A stretch of DNA of 64,000 nucleotides from Chloroflexi bacterium OLB13 (lineage in GTDB: Bacteria; Chloroflexota; Anaerolineae; Aggregatilineales; Phototrophicaceae): NCBI GenBank assembly GCA_001567485.1, contig JZRA01000026.1, positions 1-64,000 on the forward strand, read 5' to 3'. The notes under the pieces were generated by a model that ran no database searches, was not told the origin of the DNA, and saw nothing but the letters and a program-made list of their open reading frames with translations. How positions within the stretch are numbered: position 1 is the first letter of the stretch; every line of letters starts with the position of its first letter. The position numbers were made by a program, and so were the translations under genes. Below are positions 38,346 to 47,470 of the stretch, one piece after another.

Positions 38346-38795
38346 CTACAGCCCAAGCGTCGTCTTCAGCGTCTTCAGATAACCAGCCTCGCCTTCGGAG
38401 ACTTTGACGCCGCTGCCCATCAAGCCGCCACCTGCTGCTTTGGCGACGAATTCGGCCAAGCCGTATAGGAACTGCTTGATGTCACTGCCGGACTGACCGA
38501 GGCCGTCCAGCGCGCCGCGCAAGCCCGTAACTTGACTGAGGACACCGTCCACGGTGATGGCCGATAGGTCGATCTTCTTGAGGTCGAACTCGCCGAGGCC
38601 GTCGACGATCCCGCGGATCAGGTCGTTGTCGCCGTAGTACTGCGGCGCGTTCTTGAGGAATTCGCCGATCGCGACGACTTCGCGCGCCTTACCCCATACG
38701 CCGCTGTCGCCGGATTTCATCACGCCGCCGATGATGCTGTTGACGACCGGCAATACGCTGTCGACGATATTGGGCATCTGTGTATTCAAGTCCAT
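38346..38795 (-). CDS. Small protein of unknown function
   Basis: 149 residues, soluble, starting MDLNTQMPNIVDSVLPVVNS. The start is fixed by GGAGGAGA 7 bases upstream, the best ribosome site in the region. Repeated Gly-rich and amphipathic segments (VNSIIGGVMKSGDSGVWGK, LAEFVAKAAGGGLMGSG) suggest a small helical bundle. No known motif. It is convergent with the phosphoribosyltransferase gene and apparently monocistronic. Not recognised. Confidence 0.6.
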   Translation of the reverse strand: MDLNTQMPNIVDSVLPVVNSIIGGVMKSGDSGVWGKAREVVAIGEFLKNAPQYYGDNDLIRGIVDGLGEFDLKKIDLSAITVDGVLSQVTGLRGALDGLGQSGSDIKQFLYGLAEFVAKAAGGGLMGSGVKVSEGEAGYLKTLKTTLGL

Positions 38796-39120
38796 ACGGT
38801 TCTCCTCCAATTTGTATGCGCCGCAGCGCCTGCTCACCGACTCTAGACTGCCACAAACAGATGAGTGGCGGCGGAGAATCGCACCACCGTTGTTCTATCG
38901 CAGGCGAAGATCGTCGGCCGAACAGACGAAATACCGTTCGTGGAGCCAGCCCCGCCATGACGGCCATTTACCCCCAATGAGGGTGGGCCACAAATGAAAC
39001 GAAATCCATATCCTGTACGTAGGTGAGTATAGATGCCGCCAACGAAATCGTGCTCTGGATCGTCTCGGAGCGTTAAATCCCTCACGTGAAATCATCACAC
39101 ATCAACAGAGGCAAAACCTA
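38796..39120. other. Gene-free divergent gap
   Basis: 325 bases between the small leftward protein and the rightward ParB-like protein. I see no supportable gene, strong hairpin or repeat. TATAGAT at 39029 could be a -10 for the rightward gene but has no partner. Confidence 0.4.
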
Positions 39121-39645
39121 ATGTACGACCACTATTGGAGTCCCTATCAACAGGGAGAAACGGCCTTCTACAAGGCCAAACGAAGGGCGATGCTGCACAA
39201 CCTATGGGCACGCATCCGCCGCAAGCCGGTTCAACTGCTCGCCTTCAGTAAGGTAGAGGCACGGCTGCGCCTGAACATCCAGCATGACCGCGGCGTGCAG
39301 GATATCGCGCTGCACCAGATCGTCGGGAGCGTTGGCCGCGCGACCGAGTTCTCGAAGCGCTTCCTGCCGATGCGCGAGCGCTCGAAGGAACGCTGGAGCC
39401 GCGTCTACGCGCAGGCGATCAGCCCCGAAGGTCTGCCGCCGATCGACGTCTATCAGGTCGATGACACCTACTTCGTGATCGACGGCAACCACCGCGTGTC
39501 CGTCACGCGCGAGTTGGGCGCCAAGACGATCCAAGCGCATGTGATCGAGCTGCCGACGCCGATCACGTACCGGCCTGACCTCACCACGCAGGAGGTCGAT
39601 CTGGCCTACTACCGCATCAACACACCCGGCGGAATCAATCGGTAG
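39121..39645 (+). CDS. ParB/sulfiredoxin-fold protein of unknown function
   Basis: 174 residues. The C-terminal half has LPPIDVYQVDDTYFVIDGNH followed by RVSVTRELGAKTIQAHVIEL: the DGNHR signature and flanking strand-helix pattern of the ParB N-terminal/Srx nucleotide-binding fold. The N-terminal 60 residues are basic and helical (RRAMLHNLWARIRRKPVQLL). No HTH, so it is not a chromosome-partition ParB. May bind or hydrolyse a nucleotide; role unknown. Stands alone; GAGG lies 12 bases upstream of the ATG. Confidence 0.6.
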   Translation: MYDHYWSPYQQGETAFYKAKRRAMLHNLWARIRRKPVQLLAFSKVEARLRLNIQHDRGVQDIALHQIVGSVGRATEFSKRFLPMRERSKERWSRVYAQAISPEGLPPIDVYQVDDTYFVIDGNHRVSVTRELGAKTIQAHVIELPTPITYRPDLTTQEVDLAYYRINTPGGINR

Positions 39646-39707
39646 TCGAAGGCAGAGATCAGGGGGCAGTCGAAGCCAGCACGCGCTGAACGAACGTGCC
39701 GGGTGTT

Positions 39708-40712
39708 TCAACGCGCGCTTGCTGGCGGCGCCATGAGCAGCGCCAGCCACAGCGCCGGCCCCTGCCCCCACGGATAACCGCGCCCGGTGGCGATCTGCGC
39801 ATAGTGGCCGGCGTCGCCCGGTGGGGTCGCAACGGACACGCTGTCGAGACTACCGTCCGCAAGGCGCTCGACGGTCCGGCTCCACGCGCGGTCGACCACG
39901 GAGCGCACGCCGTGGTCAATCAGCCGCTGCTCGATGCCTAGCGCCAGCCCTAGCCCGAACATCGCCGCCAACGACGACTCCTCGTAGGTATTGGGTTGAT
40001 CGAGCACGGTCGGCCACCCGCCGCTTGGAAGCTGCCGTGTGACGAGTGCGCTCGCAAGCCGCCGGAAGCGCGCCGCCAGTTCGGGAAACGCCGCATGTGC
40101 GGCAGGCAGCACGCCGAGCGTCTTGATTAGCCCAAGCAGCGCCCAACCGTTTCCGCGCCCCCAGAATGCGCCGTTGACCGTGCCGGTCTCCGCGTCGTAC
40201 TGGTGATAGAACAAGCCAGAGGCGTTGTCTTGCAGCAGCGCACAATACGCGCGGATCTGCGCCGCGCCGGCATCCGTCCATGTCGCATCGCCGGTGATCG
40301 CGCCCAAACGGCACAAAAACGGGGCATCAACCTCCATGCAGTCAACGTACAGATAGGCGTGATAGTCCGGGTGCTGCGGGCGATGCAGCGCGGCCCCGTG
40401 CATCGTGATCGGCAAGCCCCGCAGATATTCGGCCAGTTCGAGCGCGCGCGTCATACAACGGCTGTCGCCGGTGTGTTGATAGAGGTCGAGCAGCAGCACA
40501 CCGGACGCGGAATGATCGCACTCCTCGATCCCGCGCGCCAGCCACGTCTCGTACCGGTCAAGTACGAAGCGGCGACAGCCCAACCCCGGCGCGAGTTCAT
40601 CGGCAAGCCACAACGCTTCCAGCGCGATGCCCTCGCCGAAGCCCCACATCTTGAACGGATACGCCATTGTCGCGCGCGCAAGGGCACGGATCAACGGATG
40701 CGAATCGGCCAT
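39708..40712 (-). CDS. GH105/GH88 unsaturated glycuronyl hydrolase
   Basis: 334-residue cytoplasmic (alpha/alpha)6-barrel glycosidase. KMWGFGEGIALEALW opens the domain, YVDCMEVDAPFLCRLG holds the expected catalytic Asp region, and AFWGRGNGWALLGL is the hallmark of YteR/YesR-type GH105 enzymes. These release the 4,5-unsaturated uronate from the products of pectate or rhamnogalacturonan lyases. It is the last gene of a leftward run whose other members process sugar acids, which fits. No secreted lyase is present in the window, so oligosaccharides would have to be imported. Length is normal for the family. Confidence 0.82.
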   Translation of the reverse strand: MADSHPLIRALARATMAYPFKMWGFGEGIALEALWLADELAPGLGCRRFVLDRYETWLARGIEECDHSASGVLLLDLYQHTGDSRCMTRALELAEYLRGLPITMHGAALHRPQHPDYHAYLYVDCMEVDAPFLCRLGAITGDATWTDAGAAQIRAYCALLQDNASGLFYHQYDAETGTVNGAFWGRGNGWALLGLIKTLGVLPAAHAAFPELAARFRRLASALVTRQLPSGGWPTVLDQPNTYEESSLAAMFGLGLALGIEQRLIDHGVRSVVDRAWSRTVERLADGSLDSVSVATPPGDAGHYAQIATGRGYPWGQGPALWLALLMAPPASAR

Positions 40713-40716
40713 CGCT

Positions 40717-41694
40717 TCACGCTCGCGGCGGCCAACACGCCGGATTCATCAGGCCGATAGGCGCTGCGCCGTCCAAGATTTGAAGGATGCTGTCGACGGC
40801 CATTTCGGTCGTCGCGATCAGCGACTCGCGTGTGTACGCGCCCAGATGAGTCGTCGTAATGACGTTCTCCAAACCAGCCAACACGGCATCGATCCGCCCT
40901 TCCACAGTGTGGACATCAAGGGCCGCGCCGGCGAGCTGCCCCGTTGTGATGGCCTCTGCCAGCGCCGCGCTGTCAATGACCGGGCCGCGCGCCGTGTTGA
41001 TGAGAAGCGCGCCGGGCTTCATGCGGGCCAGCGCCGCCCGGTCGATCAGGTGAACCGTGAGATCGGTCAGCGGCACGTGCAAGCTAACCACGTCCGACTC
41101 CTCCAGTACACGGCCGAAACCCGTCATTTCGATGTTGTGCTGCGCGGCGAACATGGCATCCGGCGCGATGTCGTTGGCGATCACACGCATGCCGAACGCT
41201 TGCGCGCGCACGGCGACCTTCTTACCGATGCGCCCTAACCCGACGATGCCGAGCGTCTTGCCGGACAGCTGCATACCCTGCGTGCGCCGCCATTCTCCAC
41301 GTTGAACGCGGTTATGCGTCGGTATGACATGCCGCGCCAGTGTGATCGTCAAGCCGATCGCAAGCTCGGCGACAGACGTGCTGTTGGCGCCCAGCGGCGT
41401 AGTGACGAGGATTCCGCGTGCGCTGGCAGCGGCGAGGTCGACGTTGTCCATGCCGACACCGTTGCGCGCGACGACACGCAGCGCCGGGCACATCTCAAAA
41501 AGGGTGGCTGAAATCTCGTCCAAACCAATGATCGCGGCCTCCGCCGTCCCAACGAACCGGGCGAGGGATTGCGCGTCCATCGGGTACTGTCCGTCGTTGA
41601 TACGCACGGCGATCCCCCGTTCGCGCAGCGGCGCAAACGACTCCGGGTAATCCGCCAACATCGGCGGCGTTACGGCAACTTGGGTGATTCTCAT
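40717..41694 (-). CDS. D-2-hydroxyacid dehydrogenase, phosphoglycerate-dehydrogenase-like
   Basis: 325 residues. NAD site GIVGLGRIGKKVA (about 148-160); catalytic Arg in LINTARGPVIDSAAL, Glu in LDVHTVEGR, His in TTHLGAY. The usual Pro after the catalytic Glu (EEEP) is Gly here. Its ATG overlaps the stop of the enolase-superfamily gene upstream (ATGA) and only four bases separate it from the GH105 gene, so these three are one operon. It may oxidise or reduce a sugar acid or tartronate-type intermediate; exact substrate unknown. Confidence 0.82.
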   Translation of the reverse strand: MRITQVAVTPPMLADYPESFAPLRERGIAVRINDGQYPMDAQSLARFVGTAEAAIIGLDEISATLFEMCPALRVVARNGVGMDNVDLAAASARGILVTTPLGANSTSVAELAIGLTITLARHVIPTHNRVQRGEWRRTQGMQLSGKTLGIVGLGRIGKKVAVRAQAFGMRVIANDIAPDAMFAAQHNIEMTGFGRVLEESDVVSLHVPLTDLTVHLIDRAALARMKPGALLINTARGPVIDSAALAEAITTGQLAGAALDVHTVEGRIDAVLAGLENVITTTHLGAYTRESLIATTEMAVDSILQILDGAAPIGLMNPACWPPRA

Positions 41695-42929
41695 GCCGGC
41701 GCGGCCTGCCAGCGGCGCAGCGCGGCCTCATCAACCGCGATGCCCAAGCCGGGTAGAGACGGCACGGCGACAAACCCGCCTTCGACCGTGAACGGAGTCT
41801 GAAGGATACCCTCACTGGCCGCAGTCTGATCCATCGGCCACTCACAGATCATCAAGTTCGGCGCGGCGGCGGCCCACTGCACACTGGCGGCTTGATAAAT
41901 TGCCGTGCCGCGGCTGATGTGCGGCGCGACCGGCAGGCCGTACGTGTCGGCCAACATGCCGATCTTGCGACACTCGCTCAATCCGCCGGCGCGCCCGACA
42001 TCCGGCTTGATAAGGTCGAACGCGCCGTCCGCCAGATAGTCGTTGAATGCCCAGCGTCCGGCTAATGCGCCGCCGCCCGCCACGGCGATATCGAGGGCGC
42101 GTGTCAGGCGGGCGTAATCACGGCGCAGCTCTGGCGCGAGCGGCTCCTCCAGCCACAGCACGTCAAAGTCCTCCAGCATCCGGCCGGCCTGCCGCGCGTA
42201 TGGGAAGTCGTACGCACCGCCGGCATACACGGCGATCCCGACGCGTGGGCCAAGCGCCGACCGCAGCGCGCCGATCAATGCGCGGTCGATGTCGAGACGT
42301 ACACCAACCTTGACCTTGAGGGTCGTGAATCCGCGCGCGACCAACCCCTGCGCCGCGGCGACGACGTCGGCGATACCCGCTTCGCCGGCGGATACGCTGA
42401 CTGATGGCAGACACGATGCGTACAGCGGGACACGGTCGCGCACTTGGCCGCCCATCAGCTTGCAAGCGGACACGCCCGCCGCTTTACCGAGGATGTCCCA
42501 CAGCGCCATGTCGACGCCGCTGATAGCCTCCATCAGGAAACCGTTGAAATGCCCGCGAATGCGCATACTGCTGTACATCGCGTCCCACAACGGGCCGATC
42601 TGGCGCGGGTCGCGGCCGAGCAGCAGCGGCGCGAGCAGGGCATCGGCGGCGGCTTTGGCGACTTCGCCGGCGACGGGCGTGTGCATCTCGCCCCAGCCCA
42701 CCCGTCCGCCGTCGGTTTCGATGCGGACGATTACGGCCTCCACAAAATCGGTGTATACCGCCTTGAGCCGCCACGCCGGCGGGTATTCGGTGCGCGCCGT
42801 GCCGGGGTGTCCTGCGCGCAGCATGACCGGCACATCCGGTGCGGAATGCCGCTGGCCCGCCGTCAGAACCGGACGCTCGCCGTCAAACGGGATACGCACG
42901 ACAAAGGTTTCAATGTTGGCGATCTTCAT
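41691..42929 (-). CDS. Enolase-superfamily protein lacking two metal ligands
   Basis: 412 residues of the mandelate racemase/muconate-lactonising group. Fold landmarks are intact: N-terminal cap (KIANIETFVVRIPF), VGWGEMHTPVAGEV, the Lys pair in TTLKVKVGV, LIKPDVGRAGGLSE and His in VAPHISRG. But of the three acidic Mg2+ ligands only one remains: the first (normally VDANGAY) reads VYAGGAY, the second is present in WLEEPLAP, and the third (normally AGGE) reads AVAGGGALAGRW. Mg2+ is required by known members, so this protein may be non-catalytic or use another chemistry. The frame is otherwise clean, so it is not simply decaying. Confidence 0.85.
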   Translation of the reverse strand: MKIANIETFVVRIPFDGERPVLTAGQRHSAPDVPVMLRAGHPGTARTEYPPAWRLKAVYTDFVEAVIVRIETDGGRVGWGEMHTPVAGEVAKAAADALLAPLLLGRDPRQIGPLWDAMYSSMRIRGHFNGFLMEAISGVDMALWDILGKAAGVSACKLMGGQVRDRVPLYASCLPSVSVSAGEAGIADVVAAAQGLVARGFTTLKVKVGVRLDIDRALIGALRSALGPRVGIAVYAGGAYDFPYARQAGRMLEDFDVLWLEEPLAPELRRDYARLTRALDIAVAGGGALAGRWAFNDYLADGAFDLIKPDVGRAGGLSECRKIGMLADTYGLPVAPHISRGTAIYQAASVQWAAAAPNLMICEWPMDQTAASEGILQTPFTVEGGFVAVPSLPGLGIAVDEAALRRWQAAPA

Positions 42930-43195
42930 CTTGTCTCCCTCGCATTTCTAACCCTCACTCCGGATCCTCCCCCTCATGGAGCAGGATTTCGCCAGACGAC
43001 ACGCGCCTCCCACCATCCCGACCTCGAATCGTTCTGAAGGCCGCACCAGCGAAATCAGGCGAAAGGTGTGGGGCATATTTGGATCATTTCGAGTAGTGAC
43101 AGCCTCTGTCATTGCTTTGTGTTTCTGTTCCCCTCTCCCTGACGACCAACGGGAGCACCGCAGGTCGGGAGAGGGGTCGGGGGTGAGGGTTTTCC
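42930..43195. repeat. Gap with dispersed palindromic repeat
   Basis: 266 bases between two enolase-superfamily genes. Holds a well-formed palindromic element at 43130-43190: CCCCTCTCCC and GGGAGAGGGG flank a core with GACGACCAACGGGAG, and GGGTGAGGG follows. Near-identical copies lie at 58599-58661 and, inverted, at 63081-63168. It would fold in RNA and could uncouple expression of the two genes. Confidence 0.7.
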
Positions 43196-44415
43196 CTACA
43201 CCGCGAACCGCATCAGCGCATCTTCGTTCACTTCGACGCCGAGACCGGGGCCGTCCGGCGCCAGCAGATAACCGTTCTCAACCGTCAGCGGCGTCTTCAA
43301 AATGGCGTTGCCAATCGGGTTGTTCCCGTACCAGTATTCCATCCATGTTTGGTTCGGGAACGACGCCGCCAAGTGCGCGCTAGCGGCGAACTGCACCGCC
43401 GAGCCAATGCTCACGTGCGGCGTGACACCCTTGCCGAACGCGTCGGCGATCTCGGCGATGCGCCGGCACTCGCTGATCCCCGCTGTGCGGCACACGTCCG
43501 GCTGAACTACGTCGATGCTGCCCGCCAGCATCAAGTCGCGTACCTGCCAGCGGTTAAAAATCTGGTCGCTAGCGATCGGGATGCTAAGCGCCTGCGTCAA
43601 CTGCACGCTGAGTTCAATATCTTCCGGCGGCACCGGCGCTTCGAGCCATCCGACCTCCAGCGACTCAAGCCCACGGCCGAGGCGCAGCGCATCGGTCAGG
43701 CCGTACATGCCGGCCGCATCGACGAAGATCATGAACTCCGGGCCGAGCGTATCGCGGACGGTTTGCACCGAGCGCAGGTCGCCTTCGACGCCAAGCCCGA
43801 TGCCCATTTTTGTGCCGTGGAACCCACGCGAACGCACGTCTTCGGCGGTGGCTTGCAGCCGATCCCATGCTTCCGGCGGCGAATCGGCGCGCAAGCCGGG
43901 GATGCCGGACGCGTAAATCTTGATGCGGTCGCGGAATGCTCCACCCAGCAGCGTGCTGACGGGCAGGCCATACGCCTTGCCGGTGATGTCCCACAACGCG
44001 ATGTCAATACCGCTGATGACGTCCATCCAAAACCCGTGCGATCCACCGCGAATGCGCATTGCACCGTACAGCCGATCCCACTGCAGCTCAGGGTCGGTCG
44101 GGTCTTGGCCGATCAGCAGGCCGGCGGCGAGATCACGGATGGCGGTCGCCGTGATGCGCGGGGCCACTGGTGACTTGGCCTCGCCCCAGCCGACGATTCC
44201 GCGGTCGGTCGTGATCTTGACCATGGTGGTGTCGACTGTGGTCGAATAGGCCGCGCGCTGCGCCAAAAGTAGGGGAACATGCTGCGGTCGTCTCCGGGCG
44301 GTAGTCCGGGCGCGGCCCTATCGCTCGACTTGGCATGTCCCCATGACTGATTGCCCCAATACACCTCTTGCATCGAGGCTTGAATTGGGATCGCCTCGAC
44401 CGACGCGATCTTCAT
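43196..44415 (-). CDS. Enolase-superfamily dehydratase, one frameshift
   Basis: About 406 residues, start MKIASVEAIPIQ with AGGAG six bases upstream. One base is missing near 44258; restoring it joins FPYFWRSA to AYSTTVDTTMVKITTDRG, rejoining the family consensus. Ligands: Asp in IFVDAAGMY, Glu in WLEAPVPPED, and Asp in place of the third Glu (IASDQIFNRWQ). Catalytic His is in TPHVSIGSA. Related enzymes dehydrate aldonic or aldaric acids to 2-keto-3-deoxy acids, which would feed the aldolases and KDG kinase of this region. Substrate undetermined. A palindromic repeat separates it from the next enolase-family gene. Confidence 0.82.
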
Positions 44416-44421
44416 AGCCAA

Positions 44422-44612
44422 CTCCTAGGGATAGAGTAATGAGTGACGAGTAAGGGAAGGAAAAGCAGAAAAAGCGAAACGCAGCAGACGTAGAGAAGGC
44501 GGACGAAACGACGAGAAAAGGGCGAAAGAGCGCAAAGATTGATCCACAGAAGACACAGGGGACGCGGAGCAATCGGCTTGGGTTTGGATCCTCGCTGTCG
44601 TTCGCATCACAA
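44422..44612. repeat. Purine-rich gap with TGTGG-type repeat copy
   Basis: No gene. The plus strand is strongly purine-rich at 44450-44530. An inverted, degenerate copy of the dispersed TGTGGTTCAATC element lies at 44541-44569 (minus strand CTCCGCGTCCCCTGTGTCTT). Confidence 0.5.
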
Positions 44613-45377
44613 TCAACCCGCGTACAGCTTGGCATGCTGGCCGCCGTCCACGATCAGGATAGAGCCGGTGATGAAATCGGCGTCGTCGCTGGCGAGGAAC
44701 GCGACCGCCTTGCCGATATCCGCCGCTTCGCCGATGCGACCACGTGGGATGTACGGCAGGCGGTAGGCGATGGCAGACTCCAGATCGTCCATCTGAGACT
44801 GCCACATCTCGGTCATAATGACGCCGGGCGCGACCGCGTTCACGCGGATGTGTGGCGCGAGGTCGATAGCGAGGCTCTGCGTGAAGCCGATGATCGCCGC
44901 TTTGGTGGCCGGATACGCGCCCATACCTGCGATCGTGCGCAGGGCGTTGATGGACGAGAGGTTGACGATGGCTGGGCGCGAACTGGCGCGCAGGTGTGGC
45001 AGACACGCCTTGACGCACAGCATCATACTGGTCATGTTGGTCAACCAAACATCGTTCCATGTCTCCAGCGTGAGGGCATCGAACGCCTGCCGCACGGCGA
45101 TCCCGACGTTGTTGACCAGCACGTCGATGCGCCCGAACTGCGCGGCGGTCGATGTCACCAGCGAGTCAACGCTGGCCGGGTCGGTGACATCGGTCTGGAT
45201 GAAGCGCGCCGTCAAGCCACGTTCGGTGAGCGCCTGCTCTGCCCGCTGGCCGGCCTCGCGGTTGATCTCGGCGATCACCACGGCCGCACCGCGTTCGGCC
45301 AGCACCGACGCCGTCCCGAACCCGATGCCCAGCCCACCGCCGGTGACAATCGCGACCCGATCTCGAAACGGCGTCAT
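44613..45377 (-). CDS. SDR-family NAD(P)-dependent oxidoreductase
   Basis: 254 residues, classical short-chain dehydrogenase. TGGGLGIG (12-19) binds the dinucleotide, NNVG follows strand 4, Ser in LSSINAL and the YPATK motif give the catalytic triad, and GSILIVDGGQ closes the fold. Probably interconverts a hydroxyl and keto group of a sugar or sugar acid, given its neighbours: 12 bases upstream is the DapA-family aldolase and beyond the repeat are the dehydratases. Substrate not predictable. Confidence 0.87.
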   Translation of the reverse strand: MTPFRDRVAIVTGGGLGIGFGTASVLAERGAAVVIAEINREAGQRAEQALTERGLTARFIQTDVTDPASVDSLVTSTAAQFGRIDVLVNNVGIAVRQAFDALTLETWNDVWLTNMTSMMLCVKACLPHLRASSRPAIVNLSSINALRTIAGMGAYPATKAAIIGFTQSLAIDLAPHIRVNAVAPGVIMTEMWQSQMDDLESAIAYRLPYIPRGRIGEAADIGKAVAFLASDDADFITGSILIVDGGQHAKLYAG

Positions 45378-45389
45378 CTGGTTTCGTCC

Positions 45390-46298
45390 TTAGCGATACG
45401 GGTACCGAGGCAGGCACTCGTCCGCGATCAGCGGCCAGAGGTGCTCGATGGCGCGAATGTCGCCGGTGTCGAGATCGGTGCGCTGTGGATCGCGGACGTG
45501 GGGAGAGTTCAGCACGCCGCGCCGCCACAGCACGAACTTATGAAACGACGCGCCGTACATCGCGGCATAGTTCAACAGCGGCAGCAGGCGGTGATTGAGC
45601 GCCTCCGCCGCGGCTTTCTGACCGGCGGTGTACATGTCGTAGATCTTCACCTGCACGTCGACCAGTCCGCCCGCTGGCATGTTCCCGCACGCGCCGCGTT
45701 CCAGCTCATCAACCAGATAAATGCCGTTCGCGCCGCCGAACACGCCGTCGCAGTGCGGGCCGGCGAGATCGAGGATCTTGGTGATGCGCTGCAAGATCGG
45801 CGGTGTCTCCTCTTTGATGTAGCACAGGTTCGGCACGGTCTCCAGCAGGGACGCCAATTCAGCCGGGCCGAGCGGCGTGCCGACCGGAGCCGGCGCGTTC
45901 TGGATCATCAACGGGACGCCGAGGCTGGCGAGCGCCTTATAGTACGCCTCGACGTCCGGCTTGGCGGCCTTGCGCAAATACGGCGGCATCGCCATCAGCG
46001 CGTCTGCCTTGTGGGCGATGGCGTGCTCGGCGAATTTGAGCGCGAGATGCAGCGTAATGGCCTGCACGCCCACCACCAGCGGCACGCGCCCATCAATCGC
46101 TGTCGACGCGAACTCGACCACGTCGTAACGCTCCTCGTCGCTCAGCGTGAAGAATTCGCTCGCCATCGCCGGAAGCACCAGCCCGTGGACTTTTGCCGCC
46201 ATGCAGTAGTCGATCTGGTTGGCGAAGCTCTGCCAATCGATCGTGCCGTCATCGGTGAAGGGGGTATGCAGGATTTGGAAGATGCCTGCCAGCGCCAT
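45390..46298 (-). CDS. DapA-family class I aldolase/lyase
   Basis: 302-residue TIM barrel. Schiff-base Lys162 is in CYIKEET. The Tyr that dihydrodipicolinate synthase uses (in YN.P) is Gln here (MIQNAPAPVG), so it is not a lysine-pathway DapA; sugar-acid aldolases or dehydratases of this superfamily are likelier. First gene of the leftward run, with AGGAG five bases before ATG, divergent from the dipeptidase-IclR operon; the 98-base gap between them carries the candidate operator. Likely cleaves a 2-keto-3-deoxy sugar acid. Confidence 0.82.
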   Translation of the reverse strand: MALAGIFQILHTPFTDDGTIDWQSFANQIDYCMAAKVHGLVLPAMASEFFTLSDEERYDVVEFASTAIDGRVPLVVGVQAITLHLALKFAEHAIAHKADALMAMPPYLRKAAKPDVEAYYKALASLGVPLMIQNAPAPVGTPLGPAELASLLETVPNLCYIKEETPPILQRITKILDLAGPHCDGVFGGANGIYLVDELERGACGNMPAGGLVDVQVKIYDMYTAGQKAAAEALNHRLLPLLNYAAMYGASFHKFVLWRRGVLNSPHVRDPQRTDLDTGDIRAIEHLWPLIADECLPRYPYR

Positions 46299-46322
46299 AA
46301 GGACTCCTCGCTCGGTGCTGAG

Positions 46323-46351
46323 TTGCCGGTCTCCGCAGGATGGTCTATACT
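46323..46351 (+). promoter_or_regulatory. Promoter of the dipeptidase-iclR operon
   Basis: TTGCCG (46323-46328), 17-base spacer, TATACT (46346-46351). The predicted transcript start is near 46358, about 40 bases before the ATG. The operator-like palindrome lies just downstream within the leader. Confidence 0.6.
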
Positions 46352-46381
46352 ATATCGCATGATGTGAATTATTTCTACAAT

Positions 46382-46398
46382 ATAGGAAAATTTCCTAT
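46382..46398. promoter_or_regulatory. Candidate IclR operator over the dipeptidase ribosome site
   Basis: Perfect 17-base palindrome ATAGGAAAATTTCCTAT around one central base. It contains the AGGA ribosome site and runs into the ATG of the dipeptidase gene. It shares AATATAGGAA with the palindrome over the ABC importer promoter. A sequence this AT-rich is exceptional in the surrounding GC-rich DNA. Assignment to the IclR protein encoded by the operon's second gene is inference. Confidence 0.65.
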
Positions 46399-47470
46399 GG
46401 AATGGATCGTCGACGCGCACTTGGACTTGGCGTGGAACGCCCTTCAATGGGGCCGTGACCTCACGCAGTCTGTGCCAACGATCCGCGCACAAGAGGCCGG
46501 CACGCCCGGTAAAGGACGCGCGCAGAACACCGTCGCGCTCCCTGAGATGCGACAGGGGGCGGTCGCGTTATGCTTTGCCACCCTCATGGGCCGCAGCACC
46601 GGCGTATTCAACCCGATCGTCGACTTTCGCTCGCCCACCCAGACCTACGGCATCGCGCGCGGGCATCTGGCGTATTACCATGCGCTCGCCTACAGCGGTG
46701 AGGCGGTGATCCTCACCGACCGCGTTGGGCTGGAGGCCCACATCACCGCAGTTGAACAGGCGTTGGCCGGCACAGGCGCCGGCCCCTCACGCATCGGCAT
46801 GGTGATCGCCATGGAAAGCGCCGACGCGATCCTCGACCCTGCGCAGCTCGGCGACTGGGTGGCGGCTGGCGTGCGGATCATCGGGCCGGCGCATCAAGGC
46901 ATGGGACGCTATGCCGGCGGCACCGGCGTTGAAGCCGGATTGACACCGGCCGGATTCGATCTTCTCGATCAAATGGCGAGGCATCATGTTATCCTCGATG
47001 TTACGCACCTGTCGGATCGCGCGTTCTGGCAGGCGCTTGATCGTTTCGACGGCACAGTGATCGCCAGCCACAACAACTGCCGCGCGCTGGTCGCGCATCA
47101 GCGCCAGCTGGACGATGCGCAAATCAAGGCGCTGGCGGCGCGCGGCGCGGTGATCGGCGCGGCGCTCGACGTGTGGATGCTCGAATTCGGCTTCGTGAAG
47201 GGCCAGAGCAGCAACCGTGGTATTGGCTTGGCGCGCGTGGCGGAACATATCGACCATGTGTGTCAGACGGCCGGCAGCACACGGCACGCTGCCATCGGTT
47301 CCGACCTCGACGGAGGGTTCGGGCGTGAGCAGGCGCCGGACGACCTTGACACCATCGCCGACTTGCAGCGCCTAAGCCCGCTGTTGCAAGCGCGCGGTTA
47401 CTCCGACAGCGACATCGAAGCGATCATGCACGGCAATTGGCTCCGTATTTTGAGAGAGGCGTGGCGATGA
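46397..47470 (+). CDS. Membrane dipeptidase-family (M19) metallohydrolase
   Basis: 357 residues. The start MEWIVDAHLDLAW is fixed by the HxD metal motif at its front and AGGA nine bases upstream. All M19 zinc-site elements are present: DAHLD (6-10), AMESAD, DVTHLSD, SHNNCRALVAHQRQ and GSDLDGGFG. Family members cleave dipeptides and D-amino acid or beta-lactam-like amides. No signal peptide, so cytoplasmic despite the family name. Its coupling to an IclR regulator (ATGA overlap) and position in a sugar-acid locus suggest an unusual amide-containing substrate; that is inference. Confidence 0.87.
   Translation: MEWIVDAHLDLAWNALQWGRDLTQSVPTIRAQEAGTPGKGRAQNTVALPEMRQGAVALCFATLMGRSTGVFNPIVDFRSPTQTYGIARGHLAYYHALAYSGEAVILTDRVGLEAHITAVEQALAGTGAGPSRIGMVIAMESADAILDPAQLGDWVAAGVRIIGPAHQGMGRYAGGTGVEAGLTPAGFDLLDQMARHHVILDVTHLSDRAFWQALDRFDGTVIASHNNCRALVAHQRQLDDAQIKALAARGAVIGAALDVWMLEFGFVKGQSSNRGIGLARVAEHIDHVCQTAGSTRHAAIGSDLDGGFGREQAPDDLDTIADLQRLSPLLQARGYSDSDIEAIMHGNWLRILREAWR

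Noticed and set aside
39121..39645. Chromosome-partition ParB
   Set aside because: Only the DGNHR-containing fold is present; there is no HTH or dimerisation domain and no parA or parS nearby.
45390..46298. Dihydrodipicolinate synthase (dapA)
   Set aside because: The catalytic Lys is present but the Tyr of the YN.P motif is Gln, and the neighbours are sugar-acid enzymes, not lysine-pathway genes.
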